Shown in pieces: positions 37,821-50,216 of a stretch of DNA of 64,000 nt. A program made the translations under genes and the position numbers. The stretch's first letter is position 1. Each line of letters starts with the position of its first letter. The stretch lies in contig CM038467.1 of the NCBI GenBank assembly GCA_021464415.1, forward strand, positions 12,975,411 to 13,039,410, read 5' to 3'. Below the pieces are notes generated by a model. It did not search any database. It had not been told where the DNA came from and saw only the letters and a list, made by a program, of their open reading frames with translations. Source of the stretch: Lonicera japonica (taxonomy: Eukaryota; Streptophyta; Magnoliopsida; Dipsacales; Caprifoliaceae).

Positions 37821-38142
37821 AAATAGAGAAAGAGATGTATGAATGTATATATAAATGTGTTAGTGTAAAGATCTAATGGCCCACATTTGATTAAAAAATG
37901 TCTAGTTTTTTTTTTAAAATAAATACAATGTATATATAATTTTTATATTAATATATTTATATATATGCAAGCGGGTCGGGTTGGGTCAAGTCAAGTTTTT
38001 AGAAGACAAAACCCTAACTCGTCCCGAACCCGGTCCAGGTTTTTTAAAAAAATACTAAACCCATCCCAGTATTAAAAAAACCCGCCTCATTCAAATTGGG
38101 TCGGGTCGAAAACCTATCGAACTGGATTTTTTTGCCATCCCC
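37628..38142. mobile_element. hAT-type MITE with GGATGGCAA ends
   Basis: Perfect 8-bp duplication ACAAGTGA at 37620-37627 and 38143-38150. Ends: ATAGGAATGGCAACGGG and, reverse-complemented, GGGGATGGCAAAAAAAT. The interior has repeated GGGTCGGGT / ACCCGACCC blocks and a (TTA)n tract (37781-37816). No coding content. Confidence 0.8.
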
Positions 38143-38602
38143 ACAAGTGATGAGGGGATTGACATGGGAATAACACAAAGGGCAAATAATAAGTTATAAT
38201 TTGTTTTGCTCTCTTTAAAGGGCCTGTCGTGTGAGTCAGTACATAGACCTAATAAATAATTGAATATGAACCCTGCTATCTGATATAATATTGGATTGCT
38301 TTCCTCATTAATCGTTGGATTAGTTGATTGTTGGTTACATATTCCTATCCGGCGACTAAATCAACCACGCACGTCATTTTGTTTGGTTTAAATTAAATTA
38401 TATTCGTATTAACTTTTGCATATTTTAACTATTTTTTTTTTAGCTTAAATCATTTTTACTACTAACTAAAAAATATTTTTATAAATAGTAAAATTTAACT
38501 AAAAGAGCTCCCGGTCAGGATAACCGCACGTCATTCCACATTTTCCTTTTCATATCATAACATTTTGTTAATCGTAACATTGTTGATCTTTCCAAATAAT
38601 TT

Positions 38603-38967
38603 TAGGTAAAATACTGTAAACCCCCTTGTAGTAGTACACCTTGGCAGTTTGCCCCCTGACATATAAATGTCAACAATAAAACCCCTCAAACTATTGGCCG
38701 CTTGGCACTTAACCTCAACTAGCATAATTATGTCAAAAAACTAACAGGAAGGAGATTATGACACTTTTTATTAAATATATTGTATTTATTTTTATCAATA
38801 TCATTTAAGTCAAAGAATTCCTTCTCGATAGTTTTTTAACGGAATTATGCCGGTTGGAGGTTAAGTGCCAATCAGCTAACAATTTGAGGTGTTTATTTTG
38901 GACTTTTATACATGAGGGGTAACTGCCAAAGTGTAAGAGTTGAGGGGGTATACTATATTTTATCCTA
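38603..38967. mobile_element. Inverted-repeat element (MULE-like MITE)
   Basis: Two arms of about 140 bp face each other. The left starts TAGGTAAAATACTGTAAACC; the reverse-complemented right starts TAGGATAAAATATAGTATAC. Both contain CTTGGCACTTAACCTC or TTGGCACTTAACCTC. The hairpin-like structure has only about 80 bp between arms. No flanking duplication was found. Confidence 0.65.
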
Positions 38968-39339
38968 AACTTTTGCATAATAATTAGTTAAAATTGTAAT
39001 TTAAATACGAGAGACACGGTGGGTGATATGTTTGATATAGAGCCTTCAATAATAGATGTTATGCATCAGTAAACAATAAATTTTGTGCAAATTTTAATGG
39101 ACCTAATTCATTTAGGTAACTCTGAATTAAATAGTTTCTCCAATTAGAGGCTAAATTTTCTACGTACCAAATTATTATAAAAGAAAAGAAGGTAGTAGAG
39201 AGAGAGGGGGAGAATATAATTTACAGGAAAGAGAGTAAGAGATGATGAATTGTATCAGTTCGTTCGTCTATATAGTCTCTTCTTGCCAAAAAATATATAG
39301 GTAGATGATCAGGGTATGAAAAGAGGAGATAACATACAA

Positions 39340-39426
39340 GCAATCTCTCCTCTCCTCTCCTCTCCTCTCCTCTCCTCTCCTCTCCTCTCCTCCTAAGCAA
39401 CATTTATTTATATATATAATTATATT

Positions 39427-39465
<39 letters not shown>

Positions 39466-39470
39466 GAGAG
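39340..39470. repeat. (TCTCC)n, (AT)n and (GA)n tracts upstream of the USP-like gene
   Basis: Nine or so TCTCC units at 39344-39391, then (TA)n to 39450 and (GA)n to about 39468. They lie within 250 bp upstream of the start codon, in the presumed promoter or leader. Confidence 0.85.
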
Positions 39471-39592
39471 AGGTAGATATAAAGTGTACTCACTTTCACT
39501 TGTAAATAATCTAATTCGTTTCGTTTCGTTTCGTTTAGGGCAAAACTCCTAGATACCACCAACAAAAAAACTGAGGATTTTTGAGAGAGGAA

Positions 39593-39866
39593 ATGGATGA
39601 AAGGAAAATAGTTGTAGTAGTGGAGGAGGTGGAAGTAGCAAGAACGGCGCTTCAGTGGGCACTTCACAATCTCCTTCGTTATGGTGATTTGGTAACTCTG
39701 TTACACGTATTCCCGTCATTGAGATCCAGGAGCAAAAAGAAGCTCAGACTCCTTCGATTAAAAGGCTTCCAATTGGCTCTCTCCTTCAAAGACATTTGCA
39801 ACAATTACCCCAATGTTAGTCCAGCCCTAATTTCTCTCTCTCTTCTTTCTAACATACATCAATTGA

Positions 39867-39897
<31 letters not shown>

Positions 39898-42623
39898 ATT
39901 CACGAATATATACTGATTCAATTCATGTATATATACATGTTATTGATAGTTGTGTGATTACAGACGAAGACAGAGATTGTAGTGAGAGAAGGAGATCGGG
40001 AGGGTGGAACGATCGCCTCTATGGTTAGAGACATTGGGGCTTCTGTGCTTGTCCTTGGACTCCATGAACAAAGCTTTATATACAAGTAAGTTTAGAACTC
40101 AAATATCTATGAAGATGATTCCCCGAGTTTTGATTATTATTATTGGAGCATTATTGTTAGTACTTCGATGATTTATTTGAATGAATTGATCCAAGTCCCA
40201 GGTTATTTTCACTGAAATTCATACAAACACACCGGACCTTTTTGTTTCTAGTAGGTTAATAATACATATTTACATTATTATCCAATGACTCACATGTGAC
40301 CACGTGCTTACATCTTGAATTTTTTAGGTAAAATAAATAATGTATTGCTTAATGATATATATTTGACCAACGAATTTTATCAATTTTTTTAATTTGGTAC
40401 CATTTTTATTTTACTTTTATCTAAAAACCCACTAAACTCTTAATAACATTTTAATTTAACTAAACCATTTAATATCGTTAACTAAAATTAACAGAAAATT
40501 TGAGTTAGACATTAAGGAATTCTTTTAACCAAACCATTTAATACTGTTAACTAGAGTTAACAGAAAAATTTGAGTTAGACACTAAGGTGTTCTGTGGCAT
40601 CCACGTGGATAGATGGGGAGGTAAAAACTATTAGGTAACAAGCACGTGTGAGGTTCTCCTCATTTAAATGAAGAACTCTATTTTGATGAAGGAAAAATAC
40701 GCGAACTTATTTTCCACAAAACTCAATCGTCGTTCCCTTAATCTAAACCCTAGACTCACCTGAATCAAAATCTGCTAAAGAAGACGATCATCAACAAACC
40801 TTAAAAAAAAAAAACAATATAGAAGCAATCATGCATACAAATTTTGAGGAAGAATCAACAATTTTTTATTTACACAACTTTTTCCCAATTTTCATTTGTA
40901 CATAAAGCCCTAATTCTACAATTGTAACTATTTAGCACATTAATTAAGGAGGAGAACTCCACTCATGCGTCTCACATGATAGTTTTTTGCCATCTCATCT
41001 ATCCATGAGAACTCCTTAATATCTAATTCAGATTTTCCGTTAACTCTAATTAACAGTGTCAAAGGGTTTGTTTAAATTGAAACATTATTGGAAATTTAGT
41101 GGGTTTTTAGACAAAAATAAAAAATTAAAATTAATGACCAAATTGAAAAAAAATAATAAAATTCATTGGTCAAATATGTCATTGAGCTAGTAATGTATTG
41201 AAGTGTTAGACCTTTACTTTTATTGATAACATGCATATATTGTTTTGAAAGAGAGAATATCTTTTTCGAATATACCCCATGCAAATTAAAAGGAGGTTAC
41301 TGCTAGCACAATTTGTAGACAATGATTCTTCTTACCTTTTATTTTATTTTTTTCTTTCAGAATATTAGAATGGCTATGCATGCTTAAAACTTTTAGAAAT
41401 GAAAAATGTAGCAAAAAGTGTCAATCTCTATATAACTGGCTGAGCTGTTGTATCCTGTGTTAGTGGTATTATGTAGGATCAACAGTGACTATGAATTCCT
41501 GTGAGCGCCATAATTGAAAAGTGATTCAAAGCTCATAGGATATGTATACATCATTCATTTACTAGCACTAGTTTGATAACGTGGATATGTCTCCTTCATC
41601 AGGTCCCGTTCAACTTAAAAACGGTTTAGTCCCAATCTTTATATTCTCTGTACAGCGTTTACATGAAAACCTCTCTAATATGTGGTTAGCACCGACACCA
41701 AGCACCCGTTGTCAATTCTCAACACCCATTTCAATATTCAATTTCCTCTCCATCCTTGCACACACGCAGGCAGAGAGAAGTTTGAAGCGTGAGCCCATAA
41801 ATGTGATATATATATATATATATATGTAGCAACAAATCTGGATGCATACATAATCCAAGTAATGACTTATTAGTAATTTGGTAGGCTAAAAATCAAGAAA
41901 AAGGAAAATGGCTTTGGGACATTTAGTAATGGGGTATGGTTGTGGGCACTATTCAACCTCAGCCCTCATCTGGGGGGCCTCTTCATGGTGATATGACAAT
42001 ATTGTTTGTATGTGTTCGAATAATGCTAGATGAATCCATTTAAGTAGTCCGCTCACCGATCTACTTTTAAGTGCATTTAGAATATCATATAAATTATTAT
42101 TGAAAGCATTTAACTTTGCTTCAATGATATAGGAAAAGATAATACAACGGAATACATTAATCGATCTTTGGTTTTATTACTGCAAGATTCTTAGCAAGGA
42201 GAATAACAACTAATTATATTAACTCATAAATCAAAGCTTTCAATGTGTATGTTTGCATTCATGGTGGTGTATAGGTTGGCAATGGCCCACAGCAATATTG
42301 GAAACAGATTAAATTGCAAAGTTATTGCAATCAAGCAACCAACACAATTGACCACCACAACCAGGACAATCTCAATACTAGACAGTTCAACCAACTTGGA
42401 CTACTCCCAGATTGAAATTTCCGGATTAAGGTTAGACAGTTCACAACCTGCTCCTTTAGAGTAAGTGGAAATCTTTAATGCTGCGATTCAATTTTGATAT
42501 TTAAATGTTAACTTTTGCAGAATCCCAGCTGTACCTCCACCAAAAATCCCATACAGAATCTGCCCAAATCCTTCTGCTATCATATGGAGATCACAAAGAA
42601 CTAGAAGAAAGGGGTCATCCTGA
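39593..42623 (+). CDS. USP-fold (adenine nucleotide alpha-hydrolase-like) protein
   Basis: Exons 39593-39814, 39964-40085, 42275-42460, 42521-42623 total 633 nt, 210 aa plus stop. Phases agree at every junction. The N-terminus RKIVVVVEEVEVARTALQWA...GDLVTLLHV is the first beta-alpha-beta of the universal stress protein fold. TKTEIVVREGD and ASMVRDIGASVLVLGLH give the next units, then RLNCKVIAIKQP the last strand. The usual G-x2-G-x9-G(S/T) nucleotide-binding signature is not present (GLHEQSFIYKLAMAHSNIG instead), so ATP binding is doubtful. A basic C-terminal tail (IIWRSQRTRRKGSS) extends the domain. Such plant proteins are typically called adenine nucleotide alpha hydrolases-like; the molecular role is unknown. 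Intron 2 is 2.2 kb and holds an inverted-repeat element. Confidence 0.8.
40335..41205. mobile_element. Inverted-repeat element in intron 2 of the USP-like gene
   Basis: The left arm (ATATATTTGACCAACGAATT...TCTAAAAACCCACTAAA...) and the reverse-complemented right arm (CATATTTGACCAATGAATT...TCTAAAAACCCACTAAA...) match for about 250 bp, including TTAACAGAAAATTTGAGTTAGA-type sequence. The left arm also has an internal partial duplication of that motif (about 40460-40590). Long TIRs suggest a MULE-type element. Exact ends and a target duplication were not resolved. Confidence 0.6.
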
Positions 42624-43504
42624 AAGCATATTTATGTTAAATTTATACGTAAATACAGATTCCCAAAGGATAAGAGGTGGTGTGTCCATTTTTTGTTTGG
42701 CTACAGTGAGATCCTTGGCCTGGATATGGATCTGGCAGAGATCTTGCTTTCAATTGTCTCACACAAAGGAACAAAATAATTTAAACTGACGACATAAATA
42801 CCAAATTTCTGGTCAGTATATGTTATGGTAGTTCTGGTCAATTAGATCGTTGGCTGTGATTATAATTGTAGATGTGAATAAGGATAGATACAATTATTTG
42901 ACATTGGTATGCTTTCATCCTGGCAGAGGAGGGCCAAAATAGGTCTAAAGTAGAGAGTGGCCACATCTTGTTGCACTTCGATTGTTATGCGCTCAAGCTA
43001 TGAAAAGCATTCATGTTACTTCATTATGGATGTAACATTACCAACTCATCCCATCTGTACAGTCAATTAATAATGAGTGATATTTATTACAAGATTGAAC
43101 GTTACGGGTTGACCTAGTGGTTCATGATCTATTTAACAGGAACCACGTGTTCGAATCCTTCCGGGCACAGTTACTCAAAAAAAATAAAAAATAACGTATT
43201 TACATTAATAATAGAAGTATTGCAGATTTTATACAAATAAAAATGATATACATGTACAATCCCAAGTGTGCCCTGTGTTTAGTATACAGAAAGAGCATCA
43301 TCCTAATAACACACTGGTCAGCCCGGCCCCAGTGTAAACACCAGCAAATTGCCATGACAGACTGACAGGCCAGAAAGATCGTTATTCAGATTTCGTTAAT
43401 AACTACAAAAATTTACATATAAATGATGGCCAGTAGGATATGTTACCCGGCCACAAGTAACAACACTACCTGCAGTATAATGCCTAACAATGTGGGCGTG
43501 CACT
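42624..43504. other. Intergenic between convergent USP-like and eIF2B delta genes
   Basis: Holds the two converging 3' flanks and one SINE-like insertion (43103-43192). No other coding region is recognised. Confidence 0.6.
43103..43192 (+). mobile_element. Short tRNA-derived SINE-like element
   Basis: GGGTTGACCTAGTGGTTCATG resembles a polymerase III box A, and GTGTTCGAATCCTTCCGGGC matches box B. An A-rich tail follows, and the pentamer AACGT is on both sides (43098-43102 and 43193-43197). At about 90 bp it is short for a plant SINE and may be a fragment. Confidence 0.55.
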
Positions 43505-46500
43505 CTATATCAACAGATGGTCTCTCCCATACTCACGCACAATTACAGGCACACTCGTGGGTGGGATCTGCAATAATCATCAAATAAAAAATGTTAAAAA
43601 TGAAATTGAAAAATTGAACGTTAAAATAGCGCGCATAGAAGGCAAAGGACAATTGAACCAAGTCCAAATAACATAACTTACCATGCCATAATCCGTGACG
43701 ATCATAGATATATAATCAGCCGGAGTAGCATCATAACTGTTACAATTAAGCCAAAAAGCTTTTGCAGAACCAGAAAAAACAAGAAAAGTTAATTACTTCG
43801 GCAACTAGAAATTCTAAGAACTTACAGTAAATTCAGAAGCTGTAGATTTTCCTTATTAGCCAAAGTATCCAAATTATCCAAATAATTAACATCTCTTCTT
43901 CCTGGAACCTTAGAAATGGCATCTGGATCACCTAGACACATTTTAAGGACGCTCATACATAAGTGCGTACTCTGCAAACGTCCCTCATAACAAAACAGTT
44001 ATGTAGTTAAAGGACAAAAAAGTCAAATATGGTAATTTAGTAAAATACATACCAAGTTCATTAGAGCAAATCGAATCAAGCTGAACCCTTTCATGAAACT
44101 TATACGCTTCACAGCAAATCAAAACTGGAACACGGAAAGCGTGAGCAACCATGGCAACACATGCAGTCCCAATCCTCGAGTAAACAGTTCCATTAGACAA
44201 TACAGAGGCAGCGCCCATAAAAACCCTTGTAACTTCATGCATGATATAAGAAACACCATTTATGTGAGTATATGTACAACTCAAGTCCTTACCCACCAAC
44301 CTACCGAGCATTTCCCGGCCCTCAAGCTTGGGGCGAGAGTCAACCACCACAACCCGGAATCGTTTTCCAAGCTTATGAGCATATAACAGAATCATTTCAA
44401 CAATAGAAGACGAACCGTATGTAAGAAGAACATCCCCGTCTCTAATCTTTGTGACTGCATGCCTGACTATAACCTTGTCAGCAAGAACTATCTTCTCGTT
44501 AATGAAACTATCGATATCTGAACACAGAGAAACTTTAGCTTCGGACTCAGAAAGAGTTAAGGGCAGATTCACAATACGGGGCTTTAAAAAACGGATTGCG
44601 TTTCCCATGCTGATTGATTGGGGCCTGCACTCTATCAAAAACGATATGCAATTATTGATCTTTGCAGTTAAGTCTCTAGAAAGAATTTTTTCCGGTGGTG
44701 TAGAATAATCTTTGATGACTTCCCGAAATGCTTGAAGCATCGCAATACAACGAGCGTTTCCCCCAACAATATCTCCGGCTATATATTGTAATCCAACCTG
44801 ACAAAAGTTCTTCTATAATCATTAAACATAAAATGATATTCTATAACCTAGAGTAATTAGCCAACAAATTATATCTTAATTTTTGTGAGCACATTTCCGC
44901 AAGGTCAAAAGTTGTTCCACAATGAAATTAAGATAAACATAATAATTATTTTAGTGACTAGAACAATACTGAAGATGAATAACAATACGGAAAATACTGA
45001 AAATATCCAAATCCAATTGGTAAGTTATTGGAAAGGGTATGGTTGTTCCCTTCCATAATCGAACTCTTCGCGTTAATTTTTGGGACACTTTTAGAAGAGA
45101 TTATGGGATGCTTTCAGTGACAGTCTTGGAGTGTGCATAAGAATAAAATAGAGTGCCAACAGCAACATCCATAAGCATTTGAATACGAATATGACTAGAA
45201 CAAAAAAAATTGATAGTCCACTAGTTTCTAGATATAGCCTATACCTTGTAAACAGAAGGATGCATAGGATCAAGTTGGAAAAACTTTGACTCGAGATCTG
45301 GAAGCTGAGTCCCACGTTCGTACTGAGGCAAATGCCGAAACAGTTCAACTCTGTTTGTGGCTTCAGTTTGTTTGACTACTGCTCGCTTTTTAGCTTTTTC
45401 AACCCTGCTCTTATCATCAAATTGCATGCGTGGAGGCGGTACATCTTTCTTCTTGTCTTTCTCTGAATGGCGATCACCTCCTTTCTTCTCAGAAGGTGCA
45501 CTAGGTGTCATTGGAAGGCCCCCTTTCTTCTGATTGGGATGCTTCACTGTTTTACTCGTTTGTTCATGCACGGAAACAGCTCCCACAGAAACAGTAACAG
45601 ATTTATTCCCTTCAGGTACCAACCAATACCATAAATGAGAACTTATGCAACATATACATTGTGTGCTCCCTTCGTCTCAAATTTTGATAGACTAGTAATT
45701 AAATAGTTCTATAAAAGAAATTGTATGAGAACTTTTGGTGTATTGGTTTTTGTGTAATATCTGTGTTTCTGAGATGCAAAAACACATATCAGAGATGAAA
45801 AAACAAAAGTAAACCAGACAACCTTTGGGAGAGGGGAAGAAACTCACTGTTGGAACCTTTTGCTGCGGTTTTTGCAGCACGTTGAGCCTCCTGCATGGCA
45901 CGTCTTTCAGCTTTTGTTGTTTTCTCTTTTAATGGCTTCGAGATTGATTGCGATGGCCCTTCCTCAACTTGTACTCCACCCTTCTCTGCAAGATTCAAAC
46001 AAAGTTTTTTGACATTGTTGCGATTTTCAAAATGCAAAAGTTTTTTGACATTGTTGCGATTTTCAAAATGCAAAAGTTTTTCGACATTGTTGCGATTTTC
46101 AAAATGCAAAACTTACGAGAAATGTATCATTCAATAGTAACCCTGGAAACATGTAACCAATCATTATATATTAATTACTTTTATATGCCTACTCAAAAAG
46201 AATTTGACAAGTTATTCTGGTAGAAATAAGGCGAATGTAACATATCAAGTCATATTTTTTGAACAATAATTGACAAAGAAATCCCCTAGTTTAAGCTGAT
46301 ACAAATATAGGAATCGGCAAAGATCAAACCACTTAACCAATTACACTCTACTTACAAGATTAATTACATAATCAAACAAACAGAAATTCATTAAAGATAT
46401 CAGGAAAGAGATAAATTCAATAAACAATTATCAAGTAAGAGCTGAAATCTACCATCACTAGACACTCCACGATGCTTCTTCCTCTCATCCACCGCCTTGG

Positions 46501-46903
46501 CCGCTGCAGCAAAATCGAACCCGGCGCTAGGCAGAGACGAGGCGAATTTGGCCGAATTACTCCGACGAATGGAATCCTCAGAGAACTCTCCGTCCCCAAC
46601 CCTAAATGGAGATAGAGCCGGTGAGCTACCGAGGACCGAATCCGGCAAGTTGTAGCTCCCCACCGTCAAGTTATCCATCGACTGCCGCCTCGACAGAAAC
46701 GTCGGAACAGGCACGCCGAGGGCACGTGACAGATTGTCGGAGGCATGACGTGGCGGGGGAATCATAACCGGGGAGAGAGAATTGCCTGACGGAGAAGAAA
46801 CGGGCGGGCCGGACTGAGTCCGGTCCGGGGGTGGACCGGGGGTGAAGAAACCCACCTTTCGTACTTTGGGGTCGATTACTCGCGAAGTGCGACGAGGGTC
46901 CAT
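43505..46903 (-). CDS. Translation initiation factor eIF2B subunit delta
   Basis: Seven minus-strand exons: 46903-46453, 45985-45848, 45609-45245, 44797-44053, 43931-43826, 43736-43682, 43567-43505. They total 1923 nt, 640 aa plus stop, with phases agreeing throughout. The first ~315 residues are low complexity (Pro/Ser, then Lys/Arg-rich KAERRAMQEAQRAAK and KKRAVVKQ), as in other plant delta subunits. The rest is the NagB/RpiA-like fold of eIF2B regulatory subunits (NARCIAMLQAFREVIKDY, GDVLLTYGSSSIVEM, VVVVDSRPKLEGREML, ICCEAYKFHERVQLDS, NLLYDATPADYISMIVTDYGM). The delta subunit forms the regulatory core of the eIF2 guanine nucleotide exchange factor and senses phosphorylated eIF2 in the cytosol. 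The ATG at 46903 is the first in frame. Intron 1 carries a 36-bp triplicate repeat next to its acceptor. The exon 3 acceptor (AAG at 45612-45610) is the least certain junction. Confidence 0.93.
46011..46112. repeat. 36-bp tandem repeat, three copies, in eIF2B delta intron 1
   Basis: Units start at 46011, 46047 and 46083 with GACATTGTTGCGATTTTC, exact 36-bp period, almost identical. They lie about 25 bp upstream of the exon 2 acceptor on the minus strand. The period is a multiple of three and stays open, giving a repeated HFENRNNVKKLL-type frame. Confidence 0.95.
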
Positions 46904-47168
46904 GGAGTGGTGGGCGATCGATCGGTAGGGCGGTGGTGGTGGTGGTGGTGAATTTGTGGAATATTGAAGAAGACTACAGTGGAGTGTCGAGTGAAAATGG
47001 GGATTTTTAAGGAGTTTGTGCTACGAAGAAGGAAGGGTCTTTATGTGGTGCCAAAATATTTGTCTCAAGTGAAGTCGTCAATGGCCGCAAATTGTGATTT
47101 GGACAACTACTTGTTTTTATTTTATAGTTACACATGTTGCAGTTTCAAGGTGTGTGCGTTTAAATTTA

Positions 47169-47385
47169 GGCCTAGTTTAGTTGATGGAAAGAAAAATTAA
47201 TTTTTTTTATTTTTTTAATAGATGTAGAAATTAAATTTTTTGTTAAATTTTTTTTTTATTTGGTAAAGTATGAAAAGTATTTAGATAAAAATATTATTGT
47301 CTAAATTTTTTGTAATAAATGCTTGAGAGGAATAATTTTACCCCTACTTTTCCTGAGTACTAAAATCCGTGAACTAAACGAAGCC
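47169..47385. mobile_element. Small Tourist-like MITE
   Basis: Left end GGCCTAGTTTAGTTGATGG; reverse-complemented right end GGCTTCGTTTAGTTCACGG. Flanked by TTA at 47166-47168 and 47386-47388. It lies about 270 bp upstream of the eIF2B delta start. Confidence 0.8.
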
Positions 47386-48998
47386 TTAATATCATGATCA
47401 AATGAGATAACTTCTGATTTATACGAGCGGAAGAATATAATGTATGTATTCCATATTACTCTTCTCAATCAATCCTAACCCTCTAGTTTTGATTCCAGAC
47501 AAAAACAAGTGCATATCATTCATCATTGTCGATAGCGACAACTTGTAAAATATGTTGGGTTTTTTCTCCTTTTGTTTCAAAGTTAGTTCTCAAACTGTAC
47601 ACTATTAAATTGAGTTTGCCGTGCTATAATCTATTCATTTATATGTATTAATTTGTAACGGTCTTTTTTAAGGTAATTTTGTTTCTATGCACGTGATTCG
47701 CAAGTTCATCCCATTTTGACCAACTTGTAAAGTTAATTCACATTCTTTTATTAGTTTACAGTTTAAGTGAGATAGACTTACAAAAAATAGTATTTATTCA
47801 ATTGTTTTAATAAATTAAGTTAAAAATGTGTTCTTCTTAAATTGTCCTCGTCTTTTGTATTCTACCAAAACCATAACCCTAAGTATCTTGATTTCACTTT
47901 GAATCATTGTCCATTAAATGATGCTCATGTTTTAAGATACCCAGGTTTTAACAATTTTATGACCAATTTGTTTTAATTGTTTATTTGTTTTGCATAATAC
48001 TTTTATGGCCATTGTGCTCACTGCTGTTCACTTCATTAATTTTCATTGATTGATTGCTGCCGTCGATTCTATCTTCTTTCATGTTGAAGAATTTGTGACT
48101 ATGTACCATTTACTCCAACTTTATGCAATTTGCGATTAAATGAAAAAAAAGGAAAGAAAAAAAAGAGAGTACAAACTCAAGTACTATTTTCTTCTTGCTG
48201 GATGCATACAAGGGAAATATATTTTTTTTCAAGTAGGAAGAGGGGTGTGGTGGTAGGTTGCATTGAGGAGTTTGAAATGGTTAAAATTAATAGGGTTAGG
48301 GTAAAGGTAAGGTGCGGAGAATATGAGGGTATTTTGGGATAATTCTAAATATTAATTGTGATAATTAGAAAAGGTAACGGGATAACTTATAAGGCTATTA
48401 CTATAAAAAAATAAAAAATCCTCAGTCAACTCTCCTTTATATTAGGGTGGGTGAACTTATAAATCAGGTGGATAGGAATAAAATCACTTTTTTTTATGAA
48501 TTTGCAATTTAAATTTTGAAATGTAAAATTATAACTCATGCCATACTCACTCAATATGAATGTAATAAAAAAAATTGCATGATAATTATCATGAAATATA
48601 TTTTACTTAAAGTATTGCTAGTTGTGTTGTATGATCTTATTTTGTGTAAAATATATATAATTTGTAAATTTTTTGATCTCCAAAAGTTTTTTAAAATACT
48701 TTGAAAATAAGATTCGTGAAAAAGTGTGATTTAAAATATACACCCTATTTATATTGGCATGTCAACTTTTTCTCTTTAACTTTAAAATGTAATCACTTTT
48801 AATAAAAAAAAATATGAAATTTAATAAAAATTATATTTTAAAATCTAATCATCAGTACGAATAAAATAATAGCTATAGTGATTGTAAAATTAATCATAAA
48901 AAATAAAAAAAAAATTACATAAAATGAGATTTAATATGTATCGTTATCTTATTGGTTCTTTTACATTTGTATATAAGATTTACAAATATATATCATTA

Positions 48999-49089
48999 GA
49001 GCATATTTTTTTCAAAATTAAATTTGTGTAAAGATGAATTGCCACATTAAATTTACACATTATATTTTATACAAGCATTAAAAATGCTC
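48999..49089. mobile_element. Very small MITE-like element
   Basis: GAGCATATTTTT...AAAAATGCTC, 91 bp, between TTA at 48996-48998 and 49090-49092. The TIR is only about 10 bp. Confidence 0.45.
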
Positions 49090-50171
49090 TTAACTTTTAA
49101 GATCTTTTAAATCTTCAACGACACAAATGTCTTAAAATTAAATTAAAAGAAGACATTTAAAAATGGTATAAAAACACACAATTCTCGTTTCTTAAATCTA
49201 CTACTAGTAAAGTAGAATGCTCCTCCTTTGAACATGAATATGTCATGTGTCAAATGGAGAATATTTCTCCATTAATACATAATTAATACTTTTTTAATCT
49301 AATGCAATTTATCTAATATAATGTAAGTATTTTTTTTCTATTCATATGTTCATTATTATTGCGTTTTTTTTTCAACAAAGAAAAATCCAAGCCGAAAGTC
49401 GATAATAAAATTAGCAAATACAAACTGACCAATACGATAGTAAAGTGTAATATAAAATTGTATACTTTACTATGATTTTTAGATATCTTGATTATATTGG
49501 ATATTGGAATTTTTAGATCAATGGTAGTATTGGTTATACTGATTTTTATCCCCACGCTTAATTATAAGAAAAATTGAAAGTTTTAATGTAAGTCATTTAT
49601 CGTTCAATGTGTCATAAGATTATATCTATGCACTCTAAATCTAACAAGTAAAGATTGAAATATTTTTGCATAAATAATTCATCGCATGAAATGTATGTTT
49701 CATTTCTTTCTTTCTTTTTTCTTTATCATGTTGTTCATTTTATCTACCAAATGTTCATACAGATCAAATTAAATAGTTGAAGAAGATTTTTATTTTTTAT
49801 ACTATAACTAAATTTATAAAATATAAATTGCTCGCCCATGCATCGCACAAATAAAAATCTAGTTAAATTACATTTTCAAATCTAAAACCATTTATTTGAA
49901 CTAGACCTCTACTCTTACTAAAAATTACCCCAAACTACGAGATTTACACTTTTCAGAAAGAAAAAAAAAATTAGCACACAAATTACAATTTTATTTTATT
50001 CTATTTTTACTTTATTTTTGGTGTGGAAAGACAAAAATTACATTTGGCTATGCATAAAACGCGAACTTACAAATAAACGTTTGGTTCACCCGATGATATT
50101 AGAACAGAGTAAAAGATATCCACAAGAAAAAGTCAATTACACTTCCCCACCATACTTGGAACCCCGTCCTC

Positions 50172-50181
50172 TTTAAATATA
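50172..50181 (+). promoter_or_regulatory. TATA-like box of the oleosin gene
   Basis: TTTAAATATA about 36 bp before the start codon, leaving a very short leader with CTCTCTCC. Placed by sequence only. Confidence 0.5.
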
Positions 50182-50216
50182 TCTCTCTCCACCCAGCACA
50201 CCTCCCATCTCAAACA

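Larger units (their letters stand above)
47386..50216. other. AT-rich intergenic upstream of the oleosin gene
   Basis: No gene seen; the frames at 48130-48342, 48516-48704 and 49313-49555 are AT-driven. A tiny TTA-flanked element with GAGCAT ends lies at 48999-49089. A TATA-like TTTAAATATA is at 50172-50181, 36 bp before the oleosin ATG. Confidence 0.6.

Noticed and set aside
43985..44740. 251-aa minus-strand frame taken as a complete gene
   Set aside because: It is the body of eIF2B delta exon 4; the frame starts inside the exon and ends by reading into the next intron.
45789..46109. 106-aa minus-strand frame with repeated HFENRNNVKKL
   Set aside because: Its first part is intronic 36-bp repeats and its end runs past the exon 2 donor; only 45848-45985 is taken as exon.
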